Notes under the pieces: generated by a model
Seen by the model: the letters and a program-made list of their open reading frames with translations, nothing else
What the model was told of the DNA's origin: nothing
The model's database searches: none
Shown: positions 53,207-62,452 of the stretch, piece by piece
How the letters are laid out: each line of letters starts with the position of its first letter
How positions within the stretch are numbered: position 1 is the stretch's first letter
Origin: Thermogemmatispora carboxidivorans
GTDB taxonomy: Bacteria; Chloroflexota; Ktedonobacteria; Ktedonobacterales; Ktedonobacteraceae
Length of the DNA: 64,000 bases
Assembly (NCBI RefSeq): GCF_000702505.1
Contig: NZ_JNIM01000001.1
Coordinates: 3,782,001 to 3,846,000 of the forward strand
Direction: 5' to 3'
Translations under genes and position numbers: made by a program

Positions 53207-54643
53207 ATGACCAGTAGCCACTATGATGTAGCAGTGATTGGCGCCGGCCCGGGCGGGTATGTGGCAGCCATTCGAGCGGCTCAGCTCGGGGCTCGCGTGG
53301 CCATTGTCGAGAAGCAGTATCTTGGCGGGACCTGCCTGAATGTCGGCTGCATTCCCTCCAAGGCCATGCTGCATGTTGCCGAGAGCCTGCACCGTCTCGA
53401 TTCGCTGGCGGAGCTGGGGATCACGTTGCCGCAGCCACCGACCTTCGATATGCGCCGCGCTATGGCGTTTAAGGATAAGGTAGTCAAACGCATGACGAAC
53501 GGCGTGGGCACGCTGCTGAAGGGCAACAGCGTGACAATCTACGAGGGACTGGGCAGCGTCGAGGCCAATCGCACGGTAACGGTAACGAAGAGCGATGGCA
53601 GCCGCGAGCAGTTCAGCGCCGAGAAAGTCATTCTGGCCAATGGCTCGCTGCCGCTCATGCCTCCCTTCCCCGGTATTGATGGGCGCAATGTTATCAATAG
53701 CGATACATGCTGGAACCTGACAGAGGTGCCCGAGAGCGTGGTCTGTGTGGGTGGAGGAGTGATCGGCGTCGAGCTGGCTTGCATGTTCCAGGCCCTCGGC
53801 TCGCGCGTGACTATCGTCGAGATGCTGCCCGATATTTTGGCTCCCGTCGATGAGGAGGTGCGCCGCCTGCTCGTGCGCATTCTGAGCCGTCGCGGCATTA
53901 CCATTGCTACCGGGGCCAGGGTTGAGGCCATCGAGGATGACGGCGAGCAGAAGAAGGTCATCGCTCGCAGCGAGCAGGGGGAACAGGTCTTTCACGGCGC
54001 CTATGTGCTGGTGGCGGTCAGCCGCCGCCCCAATACAAGCGGCCTGGAGCAGTTGTTTGAGCAGGGCCTGGACCACGACCGCGGCAGGGTGCGCGTCAAT
54101 GAGCAGATGGAGACGAACCTGCCGGGCATCTACGCCATTGGCGATCTGGTGCACGGGGCCGGATTGGCTCACGTGGCCTCGATGGAGGGCGAGGTGGCCG
54201 CCGAAAATGCGCTCGGCCATGCCTCCAGAATGGACTATAGCGTGGTGCCTAACCCGATCTACACCTTCCCAGAGGTGGCTTTCGTTGGCCTGACCGAGGC
54301 CCAGGCCCGCGAGCAGTACGGCCAGGAGGTGCGCGTGGAGCGCTTTCCCTGGAGCGCCATCGGCAAGGCGGTGGCGATCAGCGAGACCGATGGCTTCATC
54401 AAGGTCATCCTGGGTAAGTATAACGAAATCCTCGGCGCCCATATCATCGGCCCCGATGCCACAAATCTGATCAGCGAGTATTCGGTAGCGATGCGCGGCG
54501 AGCTGACCGGCGATGAAATCATTGAGACCATCCATCCGCATCCGACCTTGAGTGAGGGGATACGCGAGGCTATCCTGGCAGCCGAGGGGCGCCCGCTGCA
54601 TATCCCTCCCAAGACGCCCAAGGCCGCAGCCCGCAGTCGCTAG
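53207..54643 (+). CDS. lpdA: Dihydrolipoyl dehydrogenase
   Basis: E3 component of 2-oxoacid dehydrogenase complexes and the glycine cleavage system. 478 aa. FAD motif VAVIGAGPGGYVAAIRAAQLG, redox-active disulfide C43-x4-C48 in GGTCLNVGCIPSK, NAD motif VCVGGGVIGVELACMFQALGSRVTIVEM, second FAD-binding motif GIYAIGDLV, and the interface active-site HPHPTLSE. No E1 or E2 genes are near, as is common. ATG at 53207 follows AGGAGAG; the TTG at 53189 overlaps that site and is rejected. Confidence 0.94.
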   Translation: MTSSHYDVAVIGAGPGGYVAAIRAAQLGARVAIVEKQYLGGTCLNVGCIPSKAMLHVAESLHRLDSLAELGITLPQPPTFDMRRAMAFKDKVVKRMTNGVGTLLKGNSVTIYEGLGSVEANRTVTVTKSDGSREQFSAEKVILANGSLPLMPPFPGIDGRNVINSDTCWNLTEVPESVVCVGGGVIGVELACMFQALGSRVTIVEMLPDILAPVDEEVRRLLVRILSRRGITIATGARVEAIEDDGEQKKVIARSEQGEQVFHGAYVLVAVSRRPNTSGLEQLFEQGLDHDRGRVRVNEQMETNLPGIYAIGDLVHGAGLAHVASMEGEVAAENALGHASRMDYSVVPNPIYTFPEVAFVGLTEAQAREQYGQEVRVERFPWSAIGKAVAISETDGFIKVILGKYNEILGAHIIGPDATNLISEYSVAMRGELTGDEIIETIHPHPTLSEGIREAILAAEGRPLHIPPKTPKAAARSR

Positions 54644-55099
54644 GTTGCTCGCCTTGCTCTCCTCACCTTACTTCCTCCAATCACCGGCCTGTCGGCTTTG
54701 GTCCGGCAGGCTCTCTTTTTCTTGCCAGGTCAGCCCCCTTCCCCTCACCGCGGCCCCTGGTTTCTGGTGGCTTCCGGCGCTCCGTACCGTGCCTTGGGTC
54801 GGCCCTGAGTCGAGCGACGGCAAGGCCCCTGCCGCTCGCAACAGCGATTGAGGGATACTGCGATTGCTGCGACACGCCAGTGAGGCACTTTGTCCAAAAT
54901 TTTCGGGGAACCTGTCCTGTAAAGCCTTCTCAAAAATCCTCTCTCTTGCTTCGCTGGCGCATACACTTGCAGCAGAGGCCAGCGAGCCAGATGTACTTAC
55001 GGTAGCACACTCTGTAGAGAAGCGAAAGCGGATAGATTGCGCTCGCTGCCTGCCTGTTTCTGTTCATTGAATGCGGCCAGAGAGACAGGAGGGTCTGCC
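54644..55099. other. Intergenic region after lpd
   Basis: 456 bases. The lpd terminator is near its left end. GTAGCACAC and other AT-rich bases near 54990-55020 may hold the promoter of the next gene, but no convincing -35/-10 pair is visible. No gene supported. Confidence 0.4.
54687..54723 (+). terminator. lpd terminator
   Basis: GCCTGTCGG (54687-54695), 7-base loop, CCGGCAGGC (54703-54711), paired with one G-U, then TCTCTTTTTCTT. A good rho-independent terminator. Confidence 0.75.
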
Positions 55100-56470
55100 T
55101 TGAAGCCATTTCGTTTCGAGCAACCAACGCGCTCCGGTCCAGTGACCGGCAGCAGCAACAGCAGTCACAGCAGCGGCGGCCCCAGCAGCGGTGGTCTGCA
55201 GCCGCTCGGTTCTCTTCCGACGACCCGCCCGCTTGGCCAGTTCGGCGGCAGCGCACCGCGGCGCCGGCCCTGGCTTCCGACCATCATTGTGGGCCTGGCC
55301 CTGGTGGTCTCGCTGGCGGTTCTGCTGGTCAGTGGTGGCCTGAACTTGCTGCCTTTCGCCCATAGCAGCGGAACACAGTCCCAGCCAGCAGGAGCCGGCC
55401 CCACCAGCGCTATCATTGGTCATGTCTTCTTCTTGAGCAGTGGTCAAGTCAACGTGAGTACCAGTCAAGGCATTGCCGATGAGGTGCAGGTCGACCTGAG
55501 CAAGATTCCGCCGCCCGCGCCAGGCAAAGCCTACTACGCCTGGCTCCAGAGCGACGACAGCGTCGAGGGTCAGTCGATTCTTCTGGGCAAGCTGGCCCTC
55601 AGTCAGGGCACCGCCCATCTCCTGTACAAGGGAGACCGGCAGCATACCAATCTGCTGGCCATCGCCAGTCGTTTTCTGGTCACTGAGGAGGACGCAGCGA
55701 CCACGCCGACGGTGCCCTCGCTCGATCGCAGCGCCTGGCGCTACCAGGCAGTTATTCCGAATACGCCTGATCCCCACGACAGCGAGCACCACTATAGCCT
55801 GTTGGATCACCTGCGCCACCTGCTGGCGCTCGATCCGACCCTACAGAAGCTGGGCCTGCCCGGCGGTCTGGATATCTGGCTCTTTCGCAATAGCCAGAAG
55901 ATTCTTGAATGGGCCGGAGCGGCACGCGACGACTGGAGCCACGGCAGTACCGACCTGATGCACCGCCAGTTTATCCGCATCCTGGACTATCTCGACGGCA
56001 TCGAGTTTCTGGGCAACGATGTCCCCGCCGGCTCGCCGGTGCTGGTGGACCCGCATATCGGGCGCGTTGGCCTGCTGCAGTTCGACGCGAACCAGCAGCC
56101 ACCTGGCTACCTCCATCACATTGGCATCCATCTGGAGGGCGTGGTGCAGTCACCCGGCTCGACCCGCGAGCAGGTGGAGCTGGCCCAGCAGATCACCCAA
56201 GCCCTCAACAAGGTCCAGAGCCTCTATCAGCAGATCCGTCAGGTTGCTATTCAGCTTGTCCACATGAGTGGCAGCCAGCTACGCCAGTCGGCAGCCCTGA
56301 CTCTGCTGGACACACTGGTCAAACAGGCGCAGGATGCCTTTGTGGGCCAGTTCGATCCGCAGACGGGCGAGCTGCAGGACGGCGTGACCCAGATCCACTA
56401 TGCCATTGAGCGCCTGGCCACATTGGACGTGACCCCGCTCAACAATTCGTCATCGGCCACCCATTCATGA
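55100..56470 (+). CDS. RskA-like membrane-anchored protein, 456 aa
   Basis: The TTG at 55100 is preferred because AGGAGGG lies six bases upstream. A Ser/Gly/Gln-rich N-terminus (1-58), one membrane helix (about 60-82, LPTIIVGLALVVSLAVLLVSGGL), and an extracytoplasmic beta domain with QVDLSKIPPPAPGKAYYAWLQSDDS, a segment close to the C-terminal domain of anti-sigma-K factors (RskA). From about 210 to 456 a helical region dominates (EHHYSLLDHLRHLLALDPTLQKLGLPGG and NKVQSLYQQIRQVAIQLVHMSGSQLR). No sigma factor is adjacent, so an anti-sigma role is not supported by context. The glutamine amidotransferase-like gene follows after 70 bases. Confidence 0.65.
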   Translation: MKPFRFEQPTRSGPVTGSSNSSHSSGGPSSGGLQPLGSLPTTRPLGQFGGSAPRRRPWLPTIIVGLALVVSLAVLLVSGGLNLLPFAHSSGTQSQPAGAGPTSAIIGHVFFLSSGQVNVSTSQGIADEVQVDLSKIPPPAPGKAYYAWLQSDDSVEGQSILLGKLALSQGTAHLLYKGDRQHTNLLAIASRFLVTEEDAATTPTVPSLDRSAWRYQAVIPNTPDPHDSEHHYSLLDHLRHLLALDPTLQKLGLPGGLDIWLFRNSQKILEWAGAARDDWSHGSTDLMHRQFIRILDYLDGIEFLGNDVPAGSPVLVDPHIGRVGLLQFDANQQPPGYLHHIGIHLEGVVQSPGSTREQVELAQQITQALNKVQSLYQQIRQVAIQLVHMSGSQLRQSAALTLLDTLVKQAQDAFVGQFDPQTGELQDGVTQIHYAIERLATLDVTPLNNSSSATHS

Positions 56471-56540
56471 GGTCCCAGCACTGAGACCAGGCTACGGGAA
56501 AGCAGCAGAAAAAAGTTGAAGAGAGGAGTAAAGAGCAGCT

Positions 56541-57845
56541 ATGGCGCGCGACCCCGACTATTATGTGCATATGATCACTAGAGGCGTGCGCGAGGCGCGC
56601 ACTGCCTCCCTGGGACAGAGCCAGAGCCAGGAAGCAAGCCAGGACAGCGCGCTGAGCCGGCACCGCACCGACGAGCTGAGTGGCCCGCTAAGTGCTGGGA
56701 CGACGCTGGCTGAGCGCATTGCTCGTTTTGTCAGCAGCCAGCAGCGGGCGCCGCTTCCTTCCTACTATCGGCCCCGCATCGGGGTGCTTTCTTCCAGCGG
56801 CTGCCTGCGTGATGGGGGCTGGCCCGTCTACGCTGGTGATGCCGCCACAATCAACGCCATCTTCGAGAGCGGCGGGGAGCCGCTGGTCTTGCCGACGCTC
56901 CCCATGCTGCAGAGCAGCGACCCTTTCGACATTCTGGGCCATGAGGATCTTTTCGAGGAAGTCTTTCGCATTATCTGGCCAGTAGTGCGCAACGTCGATG
57001 GGCTGGTCTTTGCCGGCGGGGGCGATTTCTATTCCTGCCTCTATGGCGATGTGATGCACCCCCAGACCCAGACGCCCGAGCTGTGGCGCGATATCTGGGA
57101 GCGCTACTGTGCCCTGTTAGCCTGGCTGCTCTGCATCCCGACGCTGGGTATTTGTCGCGGCATGCAGGTCATGAACGTGGTGCGCGGCGGTGGTCTCTAT
57201 CAAGATATCCGCTCGCAGTGGCCGCGGAGTATGCCGCCGCTGGTACCCCATCGCGCCCGGGGACGCATTACCGCCGACAACTGGGTCGAGCATCCGATCG
57301 CCGTCAATCCGCGCAGCCGCCTGGCTCGTATCCTGCGCGGACCGGAGGCGCGCGGCCCGCAGCGCAACTACATCGATGCCGTCCTCTCTATGCACCATCA
57401 GATTGTGGGCTACGTGACCCCCGAAGGCGAGCTGGTCGGGTATCTGGCCCCGGGCCAGATCGTGGCGGCGACCGCTCCCGACGGGGTGATCGAGGCTATC
57501 GAGGATAGCGATCCACGCCGCTTCTGGCTGGCTGTGCAGTTCCATCCCGAGTGGGTGGTCTACCTGGGTTGGGCCCATAGCCTCTTTTCCGCTCACGTGG
57601 ACGCCTCCTACCGCTACGCCTCGCAGCCCCTGGAGGAGCTGGACCAGTTCCTGCCGGAGATCCGCGCCTGGCTACGGGAATGCGACCAGGCCCTGCTCTA
57701 TCGCCAGGAGCCGCCGCTGCTGGTCACAACGGTCACCAGCAACGAGCCGGAGATGGCCCTGCCCGACAGTCTGAATCGGCGCCTGCGCACGCGCCTGCAG
57801 CCAGTTCAGGAGACAGAGGCATTTTCGTCCTCACCAGCTCTGTGA
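56541..57845 (+). CDS. Class-I glutamine amidotransferase-like peptidase (C26 family)
   Basis: Gamma-glutamyl-gamma-aminobutyrate hydrolase/peptidase C26 relative, 434 aa. IGVLSSSG..., nucleophile Cys205 in LGICRGMQVMNVVRGG, HHQ region DAVLSMHHQIVG, and the catalytic His335/Glu337 in AVQFHPEWV. A 75-residue N-terminal extension rich in Gln, Ser and Arg precedes the fold, and a Pro/Ser/Glu tail follows it. Known members hydrolyse gamma-glutamyl amide bonds, for example in putrescine breakdown; nothing here identifies the substrate. It lies between two membrane proteins on the same strand. Confidence 0.87.
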   Translation: MARDPDYYVHMITRGVREARTASLGQSQSQEASQDSALSRHRTDELSGPLSAGTTLAERIARFVSSQQRAPLPSYYRPRIGVLSSSGCLRDGGWPVYAGDAATINAIFESGGEPLVLPTLPMLQSSDPFDILGHEDLFEEVFRIIWPVVRNVDGLVFAGGGDFYSCLYGDVMHPQTQTPELWRDIWERYCALLAWLLCIPTLGICRGMQVMNVVRGGGLYQDIRSQWPRSMPPLVPHRARGRITADNWVEHPIAVNPRSRLARILRGPEARGPQRNYIDAVLSMHHQIVGYVTPEGELVGYLAPGQIVAATAPDGVIEAIEDSDPRRFWLAVQFHPEWVVYLGWAHSLFSAHVDASYRYASQPLEELDQFLPEIRAWLRECDQALLYRQEPPLLVTTVTSNEPEMALPDSLNRRLRTRLQPVQETEAFSSSPAL

Positions 57846-57924
57846 GACTCAGACCAACCTCCACTGACCGAACGCCTTAGAACCATAGGTCTACAGCAGT
57901 AAAGCTACAGGCACTTGGTGAACC

Positions 57925-59463
57925 ATGCTAACTGGTCAGAGAAAAGCAATACAAGCTGTTCTGTTAGCTGAGCAACGCCTGGATGCCGTCATCGGCGGGC
58001 GCCTCGTCAATGCCAGTTGGCTCAGCGGCAGCCTGGGGGTGAGCGTGCTGCAGATGCGCCTTCTGGCCCAGAGCTGGTCACAGGGCCGGGAGGCCCTGGC
58101 AACAGCCCTGGTGGCGACAGTCTGGCTGGCTGGCTCGCTCGTTGCCGCCACGCTGCTCACCGGGCGCCGGCGCGGTGCGGCCCGCTACTGGGGTAGCGGT
58201 CTGTTGCTCTGCCTGCTGCCGCAATTAGCTCTTCCCGTGCTGCAACCTCTGCCCGTCCCGTTCTGGCCAGCGACGCTCGAACTGGGGCTGCTCAGCGGCT
58301 TTTCTTCTCTCCTCGGCAATGCCTGGCTCCTCCAGCGCCGCCCCTGGCCGGCGGTCGACGAGCGCATCGCCCTGATGCGCGCCGCCCTGGGCACAATGTT
58401 CGGGCTGAGCCTGGTCTGGCTCTTACCCACCTGGTCGGGCCTGCTCGCCATTCTCTGTCTGCTTCCGCTCATCGTCCTTGACTATTGGCCCGAGGCCCGT
58501 GCCCCTCTGCCGACCCCTGGACGCATGGTCGATAACTGGTTTGATTTGACGGAGGGAGCACGCCGCTGGCGTCTGCAATTGACCATCGACTGGCTGCTGC
58601 GGGGAGGCTGGTGGCGCTACCTGCAGCGCCGCCGCCAGCGTGGGCTGGTCTTGCTAGCCAGTGGCTTGGCGATCGTGCTCGGTAGCGTCTGGAACGCCGT
58701 GCCAACCCCCTTCGCCTCTATCTTGCAGGAACAAGGAACATTGCCTACCCTGCTCTGGCTGCTCCTGGCACAGGCATTGGCGCTGGGACTGGCCTTCGTC
58801 CTGCAGGTCCCCCTCCGCGGCCTGCTCGGTCCGTCCGATCGCTTGATCCCTGAGCGCTGGCGATCCTGGTGCCAGGCGGTGGCGCTCTGCCAGCCCTTTG
58901 TGATGGCAATCAGTCTGCTGGCTCTCGGCCTGCCCAACTTGCAAGCCCCAGTCTGGCTGGCCATCAGCCTGGGCCTCTATACCCTGGCCGCTACGGCCTG
59001 GGGCATCTTGCTTCCACGGCTGAGGCCCAGCCTGAGCACAGTCATCTTCTCTCAGCGCCATCTGTTGCCACCCGGCCTCTCCCTCGACCAGGGACAGCTG
59101 GCCTACGAGCGCGCTCAGGAGGAGCACGTCAATCGCTTTCTCTTCGTCGCTGAGGGACTGCTCACGCTGCTCTTGACTCCGCTGGCCGGTTGGCTTACTG
59201 CACGCTGGACCGTCGACGGGCTGCTGATTTTCACCGGGCGCTCGCTCTTGATCGGGCTGGTACTCCTGGTTGGTCTGGTTGGATTGTGGCAAATGATTGG
59301 GTATAGAGCAGAAGAGAGCCAGCCCGCACTCTTCCGGCCTATACCCTGGGAACAGCTAGGAGAACAAACGGGCCAGGCTCCACCAGCGGTCACCACCGCG
59401 CAGGAGCAGGCTTCTCTCATCGAAGAAATAGAGCATTTCTTACAAAAGAGGTATTATGAATAG
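57925..59463 (+). CDS. Polytopic membrane protein, 512 aa, unknown
   Basis: About ten to twelve hydrophobic segments (for example LATALVATVWLAGSLVAATLL, GLLAILCLLPLIVLDYWP and LLLAQALALGLAFVLQVPL). I do not recognise transporter motifs; the layout could fit an MFS-like fold. The tail is soluble (RAEESQPALFRPIPWEQLG...EEIEHFLQKRYYE). Its stop overlaps the next start by 8 bases (ATGAATAG), so the two are coupled. The ribosome site is poor (GGTGAACC). Confidence 0.65.
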   Translation: MLTGQRKAIQAVLLAEQRLDAVIGGRLVNASWLSGSLGVSVLQMRLLAQSWSQGREALATALVATVWLAGSLVAATLLTGRRRGAARYWGSGLLLCLLPQLALPVLQPLPVPFWPATLELGLLSGFSSLLGNAWLLQRRPWPAVDERIALMRAALGTMFGLSLVWLLPTWSGLLAILCLLPLIVLDYWPEARAPLPTPGRMVDNWFDLTEGARRWRLQLTIDWLLRGGWWRYLQRRRQRGLVLLASGLAIVLGSVWNAVPTPFASILQEQGTLPTLLWLLLAQALALGLAFVLQVPLRGLLGPSDRLIPERWRSWCQAVALCQPFVMAISLLALGLPNLQAPVWLAISLGLYTLAATAWGILLPRLRPSLSTVIFSQRHLLPPGLSLDQGQLAYERAQEEHVNRFLFVAEGLLTLLLTPLAGWLTARWTVDGLLIFTGRSLLIGLVLLVGLVGLWQMIGYRAEESQPALFRPIPWEQLGEQTGQAPPAVTTAQEQASLIEEIEHFLQKRYYE

Positions 59464-60565
59464 CGGCGAACGCAAGCAGTGGTTTGCTCCAGGCTCTGTC
59501 TTCGGCGAGGACCGTCAGGGGGTTACCACCATCAGCGAGGCGGCCACCGAGCCGCAGCCGCTCCGTTTGGGCCGCCAGCGGCAGCCAGTAGAAGGGAGAG
59601 AAGCCACAGCAGCGGCCTTCAGGGAGCGCGGCGGGCCGCGGCCTGCTCCTGCGAGGCAGGAGAGCGGCAGCCCAGCCGGAGAAGCAGAGACGGCGACGAA
59701 GTCCAGCTTACTGAGCGAGCGCGCCAGTCTGCTCTTTGCGGGGCTGCTCCTGATTACAGTGCTCTATTCCTGGATCTTGCTGCCTCCGATTGAAGCGGCG
59801 CTCCAGCTATCGCCGTCGAACTCCAACGCGCAGATGGAGCAGTCGATCAACCAGGCTCAGCCAGCGAGGAAAACGGCAACGCCGTCCGCAGCCTCAAGCG
59901 GGCCACAGGGAACGGCCTCCCCCACGGCCCTGCCTGCAGGTCTGAGCCTCCTGGCGGCAGACACCTTTCACCGCCCTGATCAAAGAGGCTGGGGAACAGC
60001 GAGCGACGGCCACTCCTGGCAAGGTGACGCCCGTCTAGGCAGCATCTTTGCAGTCAGCCATCAACAGGGTCAGCTCAGCAACGGCCAGGGAGCCTACAAC
60101 GCCATTTTAGGCCCAACCTTCAGCGATGGCGAAGTCATCTTTACGGGAGCCATCAACCGCTTCCAGCAGGCCAACCTCGGCGCGGTCCTACGCTGGATGG
60201 ACACCAATAACTGGTACAAAGCCTACATCGACGGCAGTCAGCTCGTGCTGCTCAAAAGCAGCGGCGGTATGCAGACGCGCCTGGCCGCGGTGCCCTTTAG
60301 CGCTCAGGCCAATCGCTTCTATAGCCTGCGCTTCCGCATCCAGGGTGACAGGCTGCAGGCGCGGGCCTGGCTGGCCGGAACACCCGAGCCGAGCCAGTGG
60401 CAGGTAAGCGCGCGCGACAGCACCTTCCAGAGCGGCTTTGGTGGCCTGCGCCTGGTGCTGGCTCAGGGAAGCGTGATCAGCATCAGCACCTTCCAGGAAC
60501 TGGCCCTGAGCACTTCATCCCCCGCCTCCAGTTCCGCTCAGCGGTCTGTAGTCCGGGTCACATAG
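59456..60565 (+). CDS. Membrane-anchored lectin-like protein, 369 aa
   Basis: Fourth relative of the stalk/jellyroll set. A basic, Arg/Gln-rich N-terminus, a membrane helix near 85-107 (SLLFAGLLLITVLYSWILL), a shorter linker with Gln/Ser/Ala/Thr, and a jellyroll-type domain (about 160-355): DTFHRPDQRGWGTASDGHSWQGDARLGSIFAVSHQQGQLSNGQGAYNAIL, GDRLQARAWLAGTPEPSQWQVSA and GFGGLRLVLAQGSVISISTFQELAL. No zinc ribbon. It is coupled to the preceding polytopic protein, unlike the other members. Confidence 0.7.
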   Translation: MNSGERKQWFAPGSVFGEDRQGVTTISEAATEPQPLRLGRQRQPVEGREATAAAFRERGGPRPAPARQESGSPAGEAETATKSSLLSERASLLFAGLLLITVLYSWILLPPIEAALQLSPSNSNAQMEQSINQAQPARKTATPSAASSGPQGTASPTALPAGLSLLAADTFHRPDQRGWGTASDGHSWQGDARLGSIFAVSHQQGQLSNGQGAYNAILGPTFSDGEVIFTGAINRFQQANLGAVLRWMDTNNWYKAYIDGSQLVLLKSSGGMQTRLAAVPFSAQANRFYSLRFRIQGDRLQARAWLAGTPEPSQWQVSARDSTFQSGFGGLRLVLAQGSVISISTFQELALSTSSPASSSAQRSVVRVT

Positions 60566-60818
60566 CAAGTACTTTTTAGCTATGCGCCTCGCGCCTGCTC
60601 CTGGCGCACCATACTGCACAAGCCCACTCAGCCGGATCGTCGCTAGCCAGCTTTTCCGACGCACTGAGTAATATCATGGGCAGAAGGAGCCAGTGCCGAA
60701 GCAATCGATGCTCACGGCGCGTCCCGAGATTGCCGAACATCCCTTCTCTTGCGGCCAGGAAGCACAAGCATCTCCGCAGGCGACAATGAAAGAGAAGGGA
60801 AGAAGGAGGAGAAGGGAT

Positions 60819-62387
60819 ATGCACATGCAACAGGAGCGAGGCGGCTTGGAAGCCAGCAAGGTCGGGGTCAACCGCCAGAGTGCTGGTCTTCTGGCAGAGG
60901 GCGAGGCGGGGCAGGCGGAGGGAGAGCGAGAGATCTGGAAAGCGGTCCTGCCATCGGAGAGCTACGTCCCGCGGGTCATGCCTCGTCTGCTCAGCACAGG
61001 AGACATGATCGCCACCTTTCTGATGATCGTCTTTTTCATCACCAACGCCACCACTGCCGTTGCTGGCGGAGCTGCCGCCTTCACCTACTGGGCGCTTGGC
61101 GCTCTGGCCTTCTTCATTCCGGGTGTCATCGCCACTGCCCAGCTCGGCGTAATCTTTCCGCACGAAGGCTCGCTCTACAACTGGACCCACAAAGCTTTCG
61201 GTGGCTACTGGAGCTTCTTCGCGGCTTTCTGTGCCTGGTTCCCTGGCGTCCTTGTGATCATCAGCGCAGGCGACGTCATCGTCTCGTATTTACAGGGGCT
61301 GAATCCTGGCTGGCTCACCGAGCCGTGGCAGCAGGGACTCTTCATCATTGCCCTCATCGGCCTGACCAGTGCCCTGGCCATCCAGCGCTACAGTGCTGTC
61401 CAGAAGCTCGTCAACCTTGTAGCTGGACTGACCATGCTGGCGGTGGTTCTCCTTGGTCTGGCCGGGCTGATCTGGCTCCTGGGCGGTCATCCTTCGGCCA
61501 CCAGCTTCAGCCATCTCTCCGACTGGAGCATTCGCTTTGACAAGAACAGCGGCAACCTGTATCTTTTTGGCCTGATCACCCTGGCGTATTTAGGAACAGA
61601 GGTACCGCTCAACATGGGGGGCGAGGTTGCGCGGCTACGGGTGATCACCCGGCATCTCTTCTGGGGTGCCCTGCTGGTGATTGTTGGCTACGGTGTCGCG
61701 ACCTTTGCCTTACTCGTGATCGCCGGTCCACAGGACGGGGCCGCGCCCTTCGCCCTGGTGCACGTGGTCGATTTGGCCCTGGGCAAATTCATGGGCAACG
61801 TTGCGGCCTTCTGCCTGATGAGCTTCTTCGTCATGGCGATGGTCGTCTACAATTACGCCTACGCCCGCCTGCTGATGGTTGCCGGCATCGATCAGCGCCT
61901 GCCCGCGAAAGTAGCCAGGCTCAATCGCCAGCGCGTGCCGGCCAACGCTATCTTCTTCCAGGCACTGGTAGCCATTATGGTGACAGCCTTCGTCTTTCTG
62001 CTGGCGCCCTACACGGTCCAGATCACAACGCCGGCGAATCTCTCGACCGAGGTCTACAATGTGATGCTGGCCTCCTCAACACTCGTCTGGGCTTTCTCGG
62101 CGGGCTTCCTCTTCTTCAACCTGATCCGGCTTCACGGCATGCGCCATCCGCTGCTGAGGGAGCGGCGCATCGTGCCGGCTCCGATCCTCTGGGGTTGTGT
62201 CTTCTGTGGCTCGGTGGCTTGCTTTCTGGCCATCATCGGAACCCTCTTCTACTCGTGGACCAGCCTGATCAGCAATACACAGTGGTTCATCATCATCAGC
62301 GTGCTGACCTTCGCCTATCTGGTGATCGCCGCCATTGGCAGCATGTTCGCCAACAGCGAAGCGAACTGGGAGAGCGCTCGTCTCTAG
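60819..62387 (+). CDS. APC-family amino-acid permease
   Basis: 522 aa, about twelve hydrophobic segments. MPRLLSTGDMIATFLMIVFFITNATTAVAGGAAAFTYWALGALAFFIPGVIATAQLGVIFPHEGSLYNWTHKAFGGYWSFFAAFCAWFPG matches the APC superfamily, in which PHEGSLYNWTHKAFG is the helix-3/loop signature. The substrate could be an amino acid or polyamine. ATG at 60819 follows AAGGAGGAG; a GTG at 60693 adds 42 charged residues and its site is too close. A soluble N-terminus of about 50 residues precedes helix 1. Confidence 0.88.
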   Translation: MHMQQERGGLEASKVGVNRQSAGLLAEGEAGQAEGEREIWKAVLPSESYVPRVMPRLLSTGDMIATFLMIVFFITNATTAVAGGAAAFTYWALGALAFFIPGVIATAQLGVIFPHEGSLYNWTHKAFGGYWSFFAAFCAWFPGVLVIISAGDVIVSYLQGLNPGWLTEPWQQGLFIIALIGLTSALAIQRYSAVQKLVNLVAGLTMLAVVLLGLAGLIWLLGGHPSATSFSHLSDWSIRFDKNSGNLYLFGLITLAYLGTEVPLNMGGEVARLRVITRHLFWGALLVIVGYGVATFALLVIAGPQDGAAPFALVHVVDLALGKFMGNVAAFCLMSFFVMAMVVYNYAYARLLMVAGIDQRLPAKVARLNRQRVPANAIFFQALVAIMVTAFVFLLAPYTVQITTPANLSTEVYNVMLASSTLVWAFSAGFLFFNLIRLHGMRHPLLRERRIVPAPILWGCVFCGSVACFLAIIGTLFYSWTSLISNTQWFIIISVLTFAYLVIAAIGSMFANSEANWESARL

Positions 62388-62417
62388 GCCGACCAGAGAA
62401 GAGAGCAGGCCTCAGGC

Positions 62418-62452
62418 GATTGAGGGGCCACGAGCAAACGTGGCCCTCAATC
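62418..62452. terminator. Bidirectional terminator, permease versus peptide transporter
   Basis: GATTGAGGGGCCACG (62418-62432), 6-base loop, CGTGGCCCTCAATC (62439-62452), with one bulged G. It overlaps the stop of the leftward ABC permease. Confidence 0.7.
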
